Positions 38,801 to 48,127 of a DNA stretch of 64,000 nt are shown piece after piece. This stretch comes from Bacillota bacterium. Its GTDB lineage: Bacteria > Bacillota > Clostridia > Lachnospirales > Lachnospiraceae. A program made the translations under genes and the position numbers. Position 1 is the first letter of the stretch, and each line of letters starts with the position of its first letter. The stretch spans positions 1 to 64,000 of the forward strand of contig JAEWJZ010000008.1 of assembly GCA_023386315.1 (NCBI GenBank), read 5' to 3'. The notes beneath the pieces were generated by a model. That model worked only from the letters and a program-made list of their open reading frames with translations. It was not told the DNA's origin and ran no database searches.

Positions 38801-39696
38801 ACCACATTCTCAGCCAGAACATGACCTGTTATACGGTTTTTAAAATGAAGCTTTTTATTGAATTTATATCGTCCGACTTTGGCCAGATCGTACCGTCTTG
38901 GGTCGAAGAACATACTATTTAACAAACTTTCAGCACTATCAACAGATAAAGGTTCACCTGGGCGGATCTTTTTATATAATTCCAATAAGCCGTCCTGGTA
39001 ATTATCAGAAGTATCTTTACCAAAACTGGCCAGTAATTTGGGTTCCTCACCGAACAATTCAATGATCTCTGCATTGGTACCAAAACCAAGAGCACGGATC
39101 AGAACAGTTACCGGAACCTTTCTGGTTCTGTCCACACGTACGTAGAAGATGTCATTGGAGTCAGTCTCATACTCCAGCCATGCACCACGGTTTGGAATTA
39201 CCGTACATGCATATAATTCCTTACCTACCTTGTCGTGTTCGATACCATAATATATACCTGGGGAACGTACCAGCTGGCTAACAATGACTCGTTCGGCACC
39301 GTTAATCACGAAGGAACCGGTATCTGTCATAAGCGGAAGATCACCCATGAAGATCTCATGTTCATTAATTTCATCTTTATCTTTATTGCAAAGCCTTACT
39401 TTTACCTTTAAAGGAGCTGCGTAAGTTGCATCTCGTTCTTTGCATTCTTCTATTGTGTACTTGATGTCATCCTTACATAATGTAAAATCGACAAACTCAA
39501 GACTTAAGTGTCCAGCAAAGTCTGCAATTGGAGAGATGTCTTCAAAGACTTCCTTCAATCCTTCATCAAGGAACCACTGATAGGAATTCTTCTGAATCTC
39601 AATCAGGTTTGGCATCTCAAGCACTTCTTTTTGTCTTGAGAAACTCATTCTCAGGCTCTTACCGGCCGGGACCGGACGCATTCTGCTTTTCTCCAT
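35830..39696 (-). CDS. rpoB: RNA polymerase beta subunit
   Basis: The 1288-residue protein includes the rifampicin pocket [20 protein letters not shown] followed by [11 protein letters not shown], with the usual Asp, His and Ser, so no classical resistance change is seen. The [15 protein letters not shown] and C-terminal [18 protein letters not shown] motifs are intact. The last ~45 residues are an acidic tail (Asp/Glu-rich), giving a product longer than the ~1190 residues of Bacillus. Its promoter is divergent from that of the 39905 gene. Confidence 0.99.
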   Translation of the reverse strand: MEKSRMRPVPAGKSLRMSFSRQKEVLEMPNLIEIQKNSYQWFLDEGLKEVFEDISPIADFAGHLSLEFVDFTLCKDDIKYTIEECKERDATYAAPLKVKVRLCNKDKDEINEHEIFMGDLPLMTDTGSFVINGAERVIVSQLVRSPGIYYGIEHDKVGKELYACTVIPNRGAWLEYETDSNDIFYVRVDRTRKVPVTVLIRALGFGTNAEIIELFGEEPKLLASFGKDTSDNYQDGLLELYKKIRPGEPLSVDSAESLLNSMFFDPRRYDLAKVGRYKFNKKLHFKNRITGHVLAENVVDTTTGEILAEAGTTVDKQLATDIQNAAVPFVWLEGVERKQKVLSNLMVDLSAHVKFDPKDAGITELVFYPALEKILSEVGSDDEEALKKALHRHVNELIPKHITKEDILASINYNMHLEEEVGNADDIDHLGNRRIRAVGELLQNQYRIGLSRMERVVRERMTTQDMDGITPQSLINIKPVTAAVKEFFGSSQLSQFMDQNNPLAELTHKRRLSALGPGGLSRDRAGFEVRDVHYTHYGRMCPIETPEGPNIGLINSLATYARVNQYGFVEAPYRVVDKTNANNPVVTDEVVYLTADEEDNFVVAQANEPLDEDGHFIHKNISGRFREETSEFQRKNIDLMDVSPKMVFSVATAMIPFLENDDANRALMGSNMQRQAVPLLTTDAPVVGTGMEAKAAVDSGVCVVARNSGVVERSASNEIIIKRDSDGGKDVYRLTKFKRSNQSNCYNQKPIVFKNNHIAKGDVIADGPSTQKGEIALGKNPLIGFMTWEGYNYEDAVLLSERLVQEDVYTSVHIEEYEAEARDTKLGPEEITRDVPGVGEDALKDLDERGIIRIGAEVRAGDILVGKVTPKGETELTAEERLLRAIFGEKAREVRDTSLKVPHGAYGIIVDAKVFTRENGDELSPGVNQTVRIYIAQKRKISVGDKMAGRHGNKGVVSRVLPVEDMPFLPNGRPLDIVLNPLGVPSRMNIGQVLEIHLSLAARALGFNVSTPVFDGANEIDIMDTLDVANDYVNMEWEDFQEKYKDSLRPDVIEYLGEHLEHRGLWKGVPLSRDGKVRLRDGRTGEYFDSAVTIGHMHYLKLHHLVDDKIHARSTGPYSLVTQQPLGGKAQFGGQRFGEMEVWALEAYGASYTLQEIMTVKSDDVVGRVKTYEAIIKGENIPEPGIPESFKVLLKELQSLALDVRVLRDDNTEVQIAESMDYEETDLRSIIEGDKHYHNEESFGDYGYQKQEFKDDELVNVDEEEDADGIDDSFEDFDDVEFDDSDEE

Positions 39697-39787
39697 TGAC
39701 GTTTCACCCCTGTTTTCTTTCTATTCATTTCTGTTTTGGGCATAAATGTCCCATTAAGGCACACAAAGCCACAATAGTGCACATTCC

Positions 39788-39816
39788 ATAATATCATAGT
39801 GCTGTCAAGGTGTCAA
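39788..39816 (-). promoter_or_regulatory. Promoter of rpoBC
   Basis: TTGACA (39816-39811), 17-nt spacer, TATTAT (39793-39788) with an extended TGA, about 90 nt upstream of rpoB. Confidence 0.8.
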
Positions 39817-39827
39817 GCATTTTTTAC

Positions 39828-39856
39828 TTGTATTTCCCAGTAAAATGTGTTATACT
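39828..39856 (+). promoter_or_regulatory. Promoter of the small membrane protein gene
   Basis: TTGTAT, 17-nt spacer, TATACT with extended TGT. Its -35 lies only 11 nt from the -35 of the divergent rpoB promoter. Confidence 0.65.
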
Positions 39857-39904
39857 ATTGCAGATAGGCCCAATTTACAATATGAACTATTGGAGGTATT
39901 CCCG

Positions 39905-40354
39905 GTGAGCACATTTTTAAACGTATTATTAGTGATTCTTTTCATCGTAGTGATAGCTCTGGCAGTCCTTTACTTTCTTGGAAGAAAGCTGGAAAAGCGT
40001 CAGGTAGAACAGCAGCAGGCACTGGAAGCTGCGGCACAAACCGTTTCCATGCTTGTAATTGATAAGAAAAAGATGAGACTAAAGGATGCCGGGCTCCCAA
40101 AGATTGTGTATGAACAAACACCAAAGTACATGCGCCGTACCAAGCTGCCGATCGTAAAAGCAAAGGTCGGTCCAAAGGTGATGACATTAATTGCAGATGC
40201 AAAGGTTTTCGACGTGCTTCCTGTTAAGACAGAGGCAAAGGTTGTGATTAGCGGTATCTACATAACCGAAATCAAAAGCCTCCGCGGCAAAGCAGTTCCT
40301 CCGGCGCCAAAGAAGAAATCTTTTTGGGACAGGTTTAAAAAGAACAATCATTAG
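39905..40354 (+). CDS. Membrane-anchored hypothetical protein
   Basis: A GTG start at 39905, 8 nt after TGGAGG, gives 149 residues beginning VSTFLNVLLVILFIVVIALA, a single N-terminal TM helix with YFLGRKLEKRQVEQQQALEA after it as a charged coiled stretch. The rest is a small beta-rich cytoplasmic domain (DKKKMRLKDAGLPKIVYEQT, KAKVGPKVMTLIADAKVFDV) and a basic tail. It resembles proteins found beside rpoB in Lachnospiraceae genomes, but I know no function. It is monocistronic with a promoter and terminator. Confidence 0.75.
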   Translation: MSTFLNVLLVILFIVVIALAVLYFLGRKLEKRQVEQQQALEAAAQTVSMLVIDKKKMRLKDAGLPKIVYEQTPKYMRRTKLPIVKAKVGPKVMTLIADAKVFDVLPVKTEAKVVISGIYITEIKSLRGKAVPPAPKKKSFWDRFKKNNH

Positions 40355-40392
40355 ACTGGTTACGATTCTTATCACCGGAACGTCTGTGACAG

Positions 40393-40430
40393 ATGCCGAT
40401 GAGCGATTAAATTCGTTCATCGGCATTTTT
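40393..40430 (+). terminator. Terminator of the membrane protein gene
   Basis: ATGCCGATGAGCG/CGTTCATCGGCAT 13-bp stem with an 8-nt loop followed by TTTTATT. Confidence 0.85.
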
Positions 40431-40474
40431 ATTAGTCTTTAATGGAAGTATTTCAAAAATGTCAGATAAATCTA

Positions 40475-40502
40475 TTGACATAGCGGAAATATATGATATA
40501 AT
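40475..40502 (+). promoter_or_regulatory. Promoter of the superoxide dismutase gene
   Basis: TTGACA, 16-nt spacer, TATAAT with extended TGA; near-perfect consensus. A GTTAG/CTAAC inverted repeat (around 40516-40531) follows in the leader and could be an operator or leader hairpin. Confidence 0.8.
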
Positions 40503-40586
40503 CAAGCTACAAGGTAGTTAGTGATAGCTAACCAAAATTCAAATACTACACTTAAATATAAATGAGAACCCGAAAGGAGAACCGCT

Positions 40587-41207
40587 ATGTTTGAACAAAT
40601 TTTATTACCTTATAAATATGAAGCTTTAGAACCCCATATCGATGCCCTTACAATGGAAACACACTATTCCAGGCATCATGCAGCTTATACAAAGAACTTA
40701 AATGATGCGGCACAGATTGCCGGAGTTGAGAATATGGACATTGTTTCCCTTCTCTCTTCTCTTGATCAGATTCCGGATGAAGCACTGAGAAAAACAATCA
40801 GGAATAATGGAGGTGGCTTTTATAACCACAACTTATACTTCTCCACTATGAGTCCTGATGGAGGCGGTGAACCTGAGGGTTCCCTAAAAGCAGCTTTGGA
40901 TGACGCTTTTGGAAGCTTTTCACAGTTTAAGGTCCAGTTAAGTGCACTGGCCGCCGGACAGTTTGGATCTGGCTGGGGATGGTTATCAGCCGACAAGACA
41001 GGAAAGCTTTTTCTTTCAGCAAGTCCCAACCAGGACAATCCGCTGATGGAAGGCAGCGGTAAAGTCCCCATACTGGGAATAGACGTCTGGGAACACGCCT
41101 ACTATCTTAAGTATAAGAATTTAAGAGCTGACTATATCAAGGCGTTCTTCGATGTAGTAAATTGGAAAGAAGTATCTAATAATTATGATAAAGTAATAAA
41201 AAGTTAA
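40587..41207 (+). CDS. sodA: Superoxide dismutase, Fe/Mn family
   Basis: The enzyme turns superoxide into hydrogen peroxide and oxygen. The 206-residue protein has the metal ligands of the family: His26 in METHYSRHHAAY, the His of GGGFYNHNLYF (about residue 80), and Asp and His in GIDVWEHAYYLKY (about 163-167). The GSGWGWLSAD segment is also typical. Fe versus Mn use cannot be told by eye. AAAGGAG precedes the ATG. It is a single-gene unit with its own strong promoter. Confidence 0.95.
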   Translation: MFEQILLPYKYEALEPHIDALTMETHYSRHHAAYTKNLNDAAQIAGVENMDIVSLLSSLDQIPDEALRKTIRNNGGGFYNHNLYFSTMSPDGGGEPEGSLKAALDDAFGSFSQFKVQLSALAAGQFGSGWGWLSADKTGKLFLSASPNQDNPLMEGSGKVPILGIDVWEHAYYLKYKNLRADYIKAFFDVVNWKEVSNNYDKVIKS

Positions 41208-41219
41208 ACATAACATTAA

Positions 41220-41247
41220 GGAGGGAGAACAAATCTGTTTTCCCTCC
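41220..41247. terminator. Hairpin between sodA and the RND gene, probable shared terminator
   Basis: GGAGGGAGAACA/TGTTTTCCCTCC, a 12-bp stem with a 4-nt loop. T-tracts on both sides are weak, but it sits between two convergent genes. Confidence 0.6.
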
Positions 41248-41286
41248 TCTGTTTTACTATCAAAAATGTTTGTTTATCAGTTTAAA

Positions 41287-44200
41287 TCAGTCACATACCA
41301 GCTCACCTTCACCACCGATTTTCTTGCGGCCCATTTTATAAACAGCGCGGTAGAATGTCGGAAGCAAAAGAAGTGTTAAAGCTGTAGATGCAAGTAATCC
41401 ACCCACGTTAACCAAAGCGAGTCCCTGCATCATCTTTCCCGATTTACCATATGCAAGTGCATTGGGAACCATGGATATGACTGTGGTCAGGGTAGTCATG
41501 AAAATAGGTCTCATACGGATTGCACCTGCTTCCACCAGAGCTTTGTCTAACGGCATTTCTCCCAGCATTTGGTTAACCGTCTCAACATACAGGATACCAT
41601 TATTTACAACGGTACCGACAAGCATCAAAAATCCCAGCATGGATACCATATCAATCGGGCAGTCAGCAGAATACAGCAGACCGAAAGAACCGATCAGACT
41701 GAACGGAATCGAAGTCATTACCATAGCAGAATATTTAGGTGACTCAAACTGAATCGCCATAACAATAAATACCAGGAAAATACCAGTGATTAAAGCGCCT
41801 CCCAATGCTGCAAGCTCTTCATTCATTATTTTATCCAGATCATTGGTCATAGGCTTCACGCCTGCCGGCAGTTTCCAATCTTTTACAAATTTTTTAACAT
41901 CATTTTCCGCAGTTTTCATATATTCTGCCTGAGGCTGCATGGTAATGGCAACCTTATATTGTTTATCCTTTCGCTCAATCTGCCTCGGACTGTCTTTATA
42001 ATAGATATCAGCCAGATCGCTGAGCGGAAGCGTTGTTCCTGTGGCGGTTGTAATCATCATTCCCTGCAGATCCTCTATAGCATCATATTTATCCGGAGCA
42101 TACTCCACCTTAACATCAATATCGTCTCCGTCAACACGAATTGTTGATGATTTAATTCCGCTTAAACTGGAATATACATTGGAACCGATTACAGCCGGAG
42201 TCAATCCCTCTGCCTGTGCTTTTACCGGGTCAACACGTACTTTTACAACAGGAGCTGCGTTCTCCACGCTTGAATGAACCTGCATAACATCTTTTCTCTT
42301 TTGCAGCTCAGCAACCAAATCTGCACTGGCTTTTTTCAGTGTCTCATAGTTGGTACTCTGCAGGTCAATCTCAATTTCATCGCCAGACTGCATGGCACTG
42401 GACATGGTAGTACTTCCTTCTTTTAAAGTTACGGAACAATCTTTAAAATCCGTCATCTTCCCTCTCCACTTATCAATTACCTGATCTGTGGTAAGTTTCC
42501 GTCCATCTTTCAGATAAGCATTCAGGGTTACATCACTGTCAGATTTTATGCTCAATCCTCCGGAACCATAAGTTATGAGATAATGATCTACATTTTCATC
42601 CTTGGAGACAAAATCTTCCAGACCTGCTACTGACTGATTAATGGCATCAACAGAAAGACCTGGCTTTGTTTTTATAGTCATACTGACAATACCCTCATCT
42701 ACAGATGTCATTAAATCCACTCTCAGCTTGGAAGCCATTCCAAATGCAGCTGCTAAAAGCAATATACTTAACCCAAATACCAGCTTCGTCTTGGTTATAA
42801 GGGTAGGAATGTGTTTTCTATACCAGTTCTGCAAAGACTTTATAAGACCGTTTACCGGAGCCTTTTCTTTTTCTACCGGGTGCCAGTGTACAAAGCTTAA
42901 CGGCACAATTGTTACGGCTGAAAATAAAGATGCAGTCATACAAAATACAATCGTATAACCCAGCTGTTTGAATAGCTGTCCTGACATACCGCTTAGAAAG
43001 ACCAGAGGTAAAAATACTACGCAGGTCGTGATTGTACCGCCGGTAATGGACCCTACCATGATCCGGCTGCCTTCAATCGCAGCATCATAGTAATTTCTCG
43101 TTTCTTTTGCGCGGAAACATCCATCCAAAACATTGATGGAGTTATCAACCATCATACCTACACCAAGCACCAGCGATGTCAGGGAAATAACATTTAAAGA
43201 AAAGCCCATGGCACTCATACAAATCAGGGACAGCACCACGGATATGGGAATAGAGGTACCTACAATGACGGATGCTCTTAAATCTCCGTAAAACAGCCAT
43301 AGTATAATCATGGATAGGATAATAGCCATGACCATGGTTTCCACTACGTTTGATATGGAATCCATAATTACATCGCTGGAATCATTAACGACCGTAATAT
43401 TAACGCCTGGATTTTCAGCTAATATCTCTCCGATTTGTTCGGATACCTGTTTGGAAACTTCAATCGCAGTGGCGTCAGACTGCTTCTTTATATCAAGAGA
43501 AATGATGTTTTCTCCGTTATAACGTCCGATAGAATCCTTATCTTCCAGGGCATCAAATACATCTGCAATATCAGATAAATGTATGGTATCCCCGTTTGCC
43601 AGCGGGACTGCAATCTTTTTTAAGCTTTCTGTATTATCATAATCATTTCCCACACTGACATTGAGATTTTGTCTGCCAACATCAATATCTCCGGCAGGAA
43701 TTGTAAAATCTGCAGCACCCACTATTTTAGCAACTGCCGGCATGTTTAAATGATACTGTTTTAATTTTTCCGGATCCAGCTGAACGCTTACATAACTTTC
43801 CTGTCCGCCGGCAATGGATACTTCACTGACTGAGCTGAGTTTTTCAAACTCCGGAACGATTTTATTATCCACATATGTATACAGATTTTGACCTACATTT
43901 CCGCTGACTGCCAGTGTAACTGCAGCTTCTGAAGTCAGATTTAATTCCAGAATTTTGGGTTCCTCAATATCATCAGGCATATCATTACGGATTCCATCGA
44001 TTGCTTTTTTCAGATTAATATAAGCTGTATCGATGTTTGTTCCGTATTCATACTTTACTAATACAATTGATACATTCTCTTTTGAATAAGAGTTAATGGT
44101 ATCAACGCCATCCAGAGATGATATGGCGTCTTCCTGCTTGGTAGTAATTAAGTCATTTACATCCTCCGGGCTGGCTCCCACATAAACAGTACCGATAACC

Positions 44201-44337
44201 AGCATGGGAAGATCCATTTCAGGAGTGAGTTCTACTTTTGTTCCCAATAAAGACTGAATTCCAAAATAAGCGATCGTAATCAGGCAGAGTATGATCGTTA
44301 CAGGCCTTTTTACTGCAAATTTTGTCAAATTAACCAT
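41287..44337 (-). CDS. RND efflux transporter, cluster 1
   Basis: A 1016-residue pump of the AcrB/HAE-type RND superfamily. It starts MVNLTKFAVKRPVTIILCLI, has TM1, a large extracytoplasmic porter domain, TM2-6, a second porter domain and TM7-12, the usual duplicated 12-TM layout. TM4 carries GVGMMVDNSINVLDGCFR; in AcrB this place has two Asp, here Asp-Asn. The ATG is 1 nt past the stop of the adaptor gene, so they are coupled. Substrate unknown; drug or lipid export is typical. Highly similar by eye to the pump at 59603. Confidence 0.92.
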   Translation of the reverse strand: MVNLTKFAVKRPVTIILCLITIAYFGIQSLLGTKVELTPEMDLPMLVIGTVYVGASPEDVNDLITTKQEDAISSLDGVDTINSYSKENVSIVLVKYEYGTNIDTAYINLKKAIDGIRNDMPDDIEEPKILELNLTSEAAVTLAVSGNVGQNLYTYVDNKIVPEFEKLSSVSEVSIAGGQESYVSVQLDPEKLKQYHLNMPAVAKIVGAADFTIPAGDIDVGRQNLNVSVGNDYDNTESLKKIAVPLANGDTIHLSDIADVFDALEDKDSIGRYNGENIISLDIKKQSDATAIEVSKQVSEQIGEILAENPGVNITVVNDSSDVIMDSISNVVETMVMAIILSMIILWLFYGDLRASVIVGTSIPISVVLSLICMSAMGFSLNVISLTSLVLGVGMMVDNSINVLDGCFRAKETRNYYDAAIEGSRIMVGSITGGTITTCVVFLPLVFLSGMSGQLFKQLGYTIVFCMTASLFSAVTIVPLSFVHWHPVEKEKAPVNGLIKSLQNWYRKHIPTLITKTKLVFGLSILLLAAAFGMASKLRVDLMTSVDEGIVSMTIKTKPGLSVDAINQSVAGLEDFVSKDENVDHYLITYGSGGLSIKSDSDVTLNAYLKDGRKLTTDQVIDKWRGKMTDFKDCSVTLKEGSTTMSSAMQSGDEIEIDLQSTNYETLKKASADLVAELQKRKDVMQVHSSVENAAPVVKVRVDPVKAQAEGLTPAVIGSNVYSSLSGIKSSTIRVDGDDIDVKVEYAPDKYDAIEDLQGMMITTATGTTLPLSDLADIYYKDSPRQIERKDKQYKVAITMQPQAEYMKTAENDVKKFVKDWKLPAGVKPMTNDLDKIMNEELAALGGALITGIFLVFIVMAIQFESPKYSAMVMTSIPFSLIGSFGLLYSADCPIDMVSMLGFLMLVGTVVNNGILYVETVNQMLGEMPLDKALVEAGAIRMRPIFMTTLTTVISMVPNALAYGKSGKMMQGLALVNVGGLLASTALTLLLLPTFYRAVYKMGRKKIGGEGELVCD

Positions 44338-44338
44338 A

Positions 44339-45460
44339 CTATTCACCTACCTTCGAGTCCGCATTGGCAGGTGTCACTGTCTCTTCTTCCGAATCCTGCG
44401 CTTTATTATCTTCTCCCAGCAGAACCTCCGTTCCATCAATCAGTTCATTGCTCCAACTGGTTATCACCTTGCTGTCATTTGTAATTCCGGATGTTACTTC
44501 CATTTTTTCGTTATCATATATTCCAGTAGAAATTTCTGTTTTTCTTGCAGTTCCATTATCGTAACAGTAAACAAAGGGCACCCCTGCATCGTAGCTTACA
44601 GCATCAACCGGAATTGTCATGACTCCTGCTGCCTTACTCATGACAACAGTAATTTTGACCCTTGTTCCCGTTGTCAGACCTTTTGAATCAGCAAGCACTG
44701 ACTTTACGTCGTAGAGACCGGTTTCGCCATTAACCACTGAACTGATTTCCGTAACCGTTCCTTCATATTTCACTCCATTTTTTTCTACTGATATGGAGTC
44801 GTTAACCGCCATATTCTGTAAAGTCTTTTCTGTAATTCCAAACGTTATCTGAATCTGGTTTGTTCCTGAAATTTTACAGATTTCTGATCCCACCGCAATA
44901 TGGTCATGTGGTTCAACCGTTCGCGATTCTATCACACCGCTGATGGGAGCAGTCACTGTGGTATATTCAAGCTGCAGATCATACTGGTTTTTTGCTGCAT
45001 CATATTTCAGCTTTGCATTATTTGCAGCATTCTGAGCCTGCTCCAGTGTCTCATGGGATACCGCACCGGTGGAATAAAGTGCCTCTGTTCTGGCAAGTGT
45101 ATTGTGGCTGTCACTAACCGCTATGGCTGCAGAATCTACATTAATTTTTAAGGTTGTTAAAGCATCTGAATCAATTTTGCAAAGAGGCTGGCCGGCTTCT
45201 ACCATGTCTCCTGCGCGGAAATAAACCTCCAGTACTTCTCCATTCATTTTAGGCATCACGTTTGCCTTTAACTCAGGCTCCACTGTTCCCGTTAAGTCCG
45301 TGTACAGGATTATATCCCCTGTCTGAGGCTGCTCTACTGACACAAGAGGCCGTGTTTCATACGGTATTTCTTCCTTTTTCTTCCCAAAAATACTAAATCC
45401 GATGATTCCGGCCGCTATTATTATAATTGCACCAAAAGCCAGTTTTTTCTTACTCTTCAT
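44339..45460 (-). CDS. RND membrane-fusion (periplasmic adaptor) protein, cluster 1
   Basis: The 373-residue protein has an N-terminal TM anchor (KLAFGAIIIIAAGIIGFSIF), a lipoyl/biotinyl half (VMPKMNGEVLEVYFRAGDMV, TVTAPISGVIESRTVEPHDH) around an alpha-hairpin, and C-terminal beta-barrel and membrane-proximal domains. This is the AcrA/HlyD adaptor layout. The ATG at 45460 has AAAGGAATATGAG upstream. It lies between the TolC-like and RND genes, all in one operon. In diderm cells such proteins bridge pump and TolC; here the outer membrane is expected to be absent. Confidence 0.92.
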   Translation of the reverse strand: MKSKKKLAFGAIIIIAAGIIGFSIFGKKKEEIPYETRPLVSVEQPQTGDIILYTDLTGTVEPELKANVMPKMNGEVLEVYFRAGDMVEAGQPLCKIDSDALTTLKINVDSAAIAVSDSHNTLARTEALYSTGAVSHETLEQAQNAANNAKLKYDAAKNQYDLQLEYTTVTAPISGVIESRTVEPHDHIAVGSEICKISGTNQIQITFGITEKTLQNMAVNDSISVEKNGVKYEGTVTEISSVVNGETGLYDVKSVLADSKGLTTGTRVKITVVMSKAAGVMTIPVDAVSYDAGVPFVYCYDNGTARKTEISTGIYDNEKMEVTSGITNDSKVITSWSNELIDGTEVLLGEDNKAQDSEEETVTPANADSKVGE

Positions 45461-45516
45461 CTCATATTCCTTTCTCAAAATCCCTTGATGTAAACTTTAT
45501 GCTAATCATCTGAGTT

Positions 45517-46740
45517 TTAAAAATCCAGTATTCCCTGCGTTGCCCAGTAATATAGCTCCATAGCCTGGCGCAGAGACAGATCAGCATTTGTTTTATCCCC
45601 GTCTGCCTGATAGTAAGACAGCATTTGTCCCAAATACTCTATCTGACTGATGGAACCGTTCTGCATTTGTACTTCAGTTGCATTTTTTATAATAACTGCC
45701 TGGTCATATGCAGTGCGGGCCGCCTCACAGTTTTTCTTCTTTTCCATAATGTCCTGATACAGCTGTTCCATCTGAATTGACAGGTTCTGTTCCATCTGTT
45801 CCTCATTGCGGAATTTTGATTTCACTCTGGTCGTGCTTCTGTCTGTTTTCCTGTGCCGTTCATCAATTAACGTATAATTATTGCGGATTGCCGACGCTGT
45901 ATCCTCCTGCAGATTCAATTCATCAATTTTACTTAAATCCACTGGGGGAACAGTCTGAATCTGAGGCATTTCCTCCCCTGTCCAGCCTGTCAGCAGTTTT
46001 AGAGTTGATCCCAGATTTTCCACGGTATTTTCAAGGCTGGCAAGCGAGCTTTCTGCAGACAGGAGATTTTTTTTTGCGGCAATCACCTCTGCATCCGTCG
46101 CCATACCCAGACCCTGCATAGAGACAGTTGCAGAATAAAGTTTTTCGTACATTTCCGTCATAGTCTGCAGTGTTTTTTTCTGAGCTGAAGCCATATTGTA
46201 GCCGATCATTGCCTGCTGGGCTCCATTGGTCAGCTGTTTTGCACCTTTCCTGACCGGTTCATAGGAAGAGGCGTCGGATTTGGTGTTATCATTATAGGCT
46301 CTGCTGATCTTATCACCGGCGCTTTTCATGGCCTTTTCATAGGCCCGGAGAGTGGCATACAGGATCTGGCCATCCATTGTGGCCAGACCTCCTTCATCCC
46401 TTACATCATCCGCGTCATCTTTAAAATCTTCTGCATCATGGTAGGCTGCCATATACTGATCCTTCACATCATCCATAGCAGACCAGTACATCTCATTTGC
46501 AGAAACCATATTGGGATTAAACAGCTTAATTCTGTCTCCCAGTTCGTCATATTCCAGAACATTATCCTGAATCAATTCCCACTGTTTTTCATTATATCCA
46601 TCCGGGACCGCATTTTCTGCTTTTCCAGGCTCTTTCATACCAGCTGCAAATACCGGCAGCACCATGGCATTTCCCGCCATGGATACAATAGCAGCTGTAA
46701 GCAGGACAGCATGCCACTTATTACTCATTTTCCAACGCAT
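45517..46740 (-). CDS. TolC-like outer-membrane-efflux family protein, type B, cluster 1
   Basis: The 407-residue protein has a signal peptide (MSNKWHAVLLTAAIVSMAGN, cut near VFAAG) and is long-helical, with heptad-like Lys/Glu/Ala stretches and the repeated-half pattern of the TolC family (TMTEMYEKLYSATVSMQGLG MATDAEVIAAKKNLL region, and VQMQNGSISQIEYLGQMLSY near the end). The N-terminal QWELIQDNVLEYDELGDRIK phrase is shared with the other three TolC-like proteins here. AAGGAGG lies 8 nt before the ATG. It is a paralogue of 57108-58325. Confidence 0.85.
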   Translation of the reverse strand: MRWKMSNKWHAVLLTAAIVSMAGNAMVLPVFAAGMKEPGKAENAVPDGYNEKQWELIQDNVLEYDELGDRIKLFNPNMVSANEMYWSAMDDVKDQYMAAYHDAEDFKDDADDVRDEGGLATMDGQILYATLRAYEKAMKSAGDKISRAYNDNTKSDASSYEPVRKGAKQLTNGAQQAMIGYNMASAQKKTLQTMTEMYEKLYSATVSMQGLGMATDAEVIAAKKNLLSAESSLASLENTVENLGSTLKLLTGWTGEEMPQIQTVPPVDLSKIDELNLQEDTASAIRNNYTLIDERHRKTDRSTTRVKSKFRNEEQMEQNLSIQMEQLYQDIMEKKKNCEAARTAYDQAVIIKNATEVQMQNGSISQIEYLGQMLSYYQADGDKTNADLSLRQAMELYYWATQGILDF

Positions 46741-46753
46741 GATTTTATCCTCC

Positions 46754-47890
46754 TTACTGTACGGATGCCATACCGTTCACTGACCAGTTATACATTTCCA
46801 TGGTCCAGAACCAATCCATATCTGCAATTTTTAACGCATTCTGTTTTGCCAGATAATCCGTCTGCTGCTGCAAATATTCCAGCTGTCCGATGGTGCCCAG
46901 ACTGTTTTTCTGTGATGCGATTTCCATTTTTCTTGATTCTTCCTCTAAAGCACTTTGTGCTTCTTTATAAGCAACTTCAGCCTGCAAAACATCACGGTAT
47001 TTCTTATCCAGATCTGTACCTATTTTTTCTTTATTATCCTTGATCTTAATCCGATAAGAGTCTTTCACCACTTCTGATACTGCATTTTCCAGCTTTCTCT
47101 GGTTCATTTTAAGCTCATAATTACTATCAGCTGCTTTGGAATAATCTGAATCAGGATTCATATTGGAAATTCTTGCCGGATCTGCCGCCGGTATCTGTCT
47201 CATATCAGGGGAAGCCTGGTATCCCCAGCCCAGCATGACGCAAAGGGTCTGTTTCAGCTTACTGATGGATGCTTCTGTCTGAATAACAGCAGTCTCTGTT
47301 TTTTGGAGATTATTCCTGGCATTCAGCACATCCACATTTGTTGAGGATCCGATATCTCTCTGAACTTCTGTCACCCGAAGCACTTCTGTGAGCAGTTTCT
47401 GATTCTGTTTTAGGACTTCCAGGTTAAGAATGGACTTATAATAAGAAATCATGTTAGACTGTGCCATAATGGCCAGATTTTTTTCGGTCTGGAGATTGGA
47501 ATACCTCATTACCTCTAAGTCAAACACATTATCATCTGCTTTTTTCTCCAATGACCGGGCCTGCGCCTCTGCCATGGCATCTGCCAGGTCATCGTCACCA
47601 GTTATGTTACCCCGAAGGTCAGCCGCATCATCCCGATACGACCGTGCAACATCATCTGCGGTGGGATCATCTCTCTGCTTGGAATATTCTACCTGGTTAT
47701 TTAAGACCGTCGCATTATATTCATGAATCAAATCTTCTATTTCTCCGTATTCCATGGTATTGTCACGAAGTTTCTCCCATTCTGTATCTGAACGGGCAAA
47801 TGTGGGACTGGCCAATGCTTCTTTCGGATAAGACAGCAAAGCAGCCGTTAACAGAATCAGTAAAAATTGCATCTTTTTTTTATTCGTCAT
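46754..47890 (-). CDS. TolC-like outer-membrane-efflux family protein, type A, cluster 1
   Basis: About 378 residues, starting MTNKKKMQFLLILLTAALLS as a signal peptide (an ATG two codons earlier is possible). The mature part has EWEKLRDNTMEYGEIEDLIH, then long helices with VQRDIGSSTNVDVLNARNNL and the late IASQKNSLGTIGQLEYLQQQ, the two-fold repeated pattern of TolC family proteins. It is the type A partner of the type B gene 14 nt downstream, and a paralogue of 58330-59478. It is the first gene after tetR. Confidence 0.85.
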   Translation of the reverse strand: MTNKKKMQFLLILLTAALLSYPKEALASPTFARSDTEWEKLRDNTMEYGEIEDLIHEYNATVLNNQVEYSKQRDDPTADDVARSYRDDAADLRGNITGDDDLADAMAEAQARSLEKKADDNVFDLEVMRYSNLQTEKNLAIMAQSNMISYYKSILNLEVLKQNQKLLTEVLRVTEVQRDIGSSTNVDVLNARNNLQKTETAVIQTEASISKLKQTLCVMLGWGYQASPDMRQIPAADPARISNMNPDSDYSKAADSNYELKMNQRKLENAVSEVVKDSYRIKIKDNKEKIGTDLDKKYRDVLQAEVAYKEAQSALEEESRKMEIASQKNSLGTIGQLEYLQQQTDYLAKQNALKIADMDWFWTMEMYNWSVNGMASVQ

Positions 47891-47983
47891 CACCATTATT
47901 CCTTTCCTATAGTTGAGGTTAACCATACCTTAAATTGACTTAAATAATATTTCTGTACTCATTTCGGCAGCCTCACTTTATAT

Positions 47984-48009
47984 ACAAATGTAAGTTAATT
48001 GACATTTGT
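47984..48009. promoter_or_regulatory. Candidate operator upstream of the TolC/RND operon, cluster 1
   Basis: ACAAATGT-N10-ACATTTGT, 8-bp perfect arms, about 95 nt upstream of the type A TolC-like gene. The right arm lies in TGACATTTGTTA, which resembles the palindrome upstream of tetR (TGACAACTTGTCA). A link to the TetR protein is inference. Confidence 0.45.
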
Positions 48010-48098
48010 TATTTTTAGTGTAAGATAATTTTAGTATTATTTCAAGAATCAAAAGATGTTACAATGTAAATTAAGAGACAAATCTTATCAATCTGTTT

Positions 48099-48123
48099 CC
48101 GAAAAGGAAGAAACTGCCAATCT
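48099..48123 (-). terminator. Weak terminator after tetR
   Basis: GGAAGA/TCTTCC stem followed by TTTT on the minus strand, just after the tetR stop. Short stem; may allow read-through into the pump operon. Confidence 0.4.
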
Positions 48124-48127
48124 TCCT

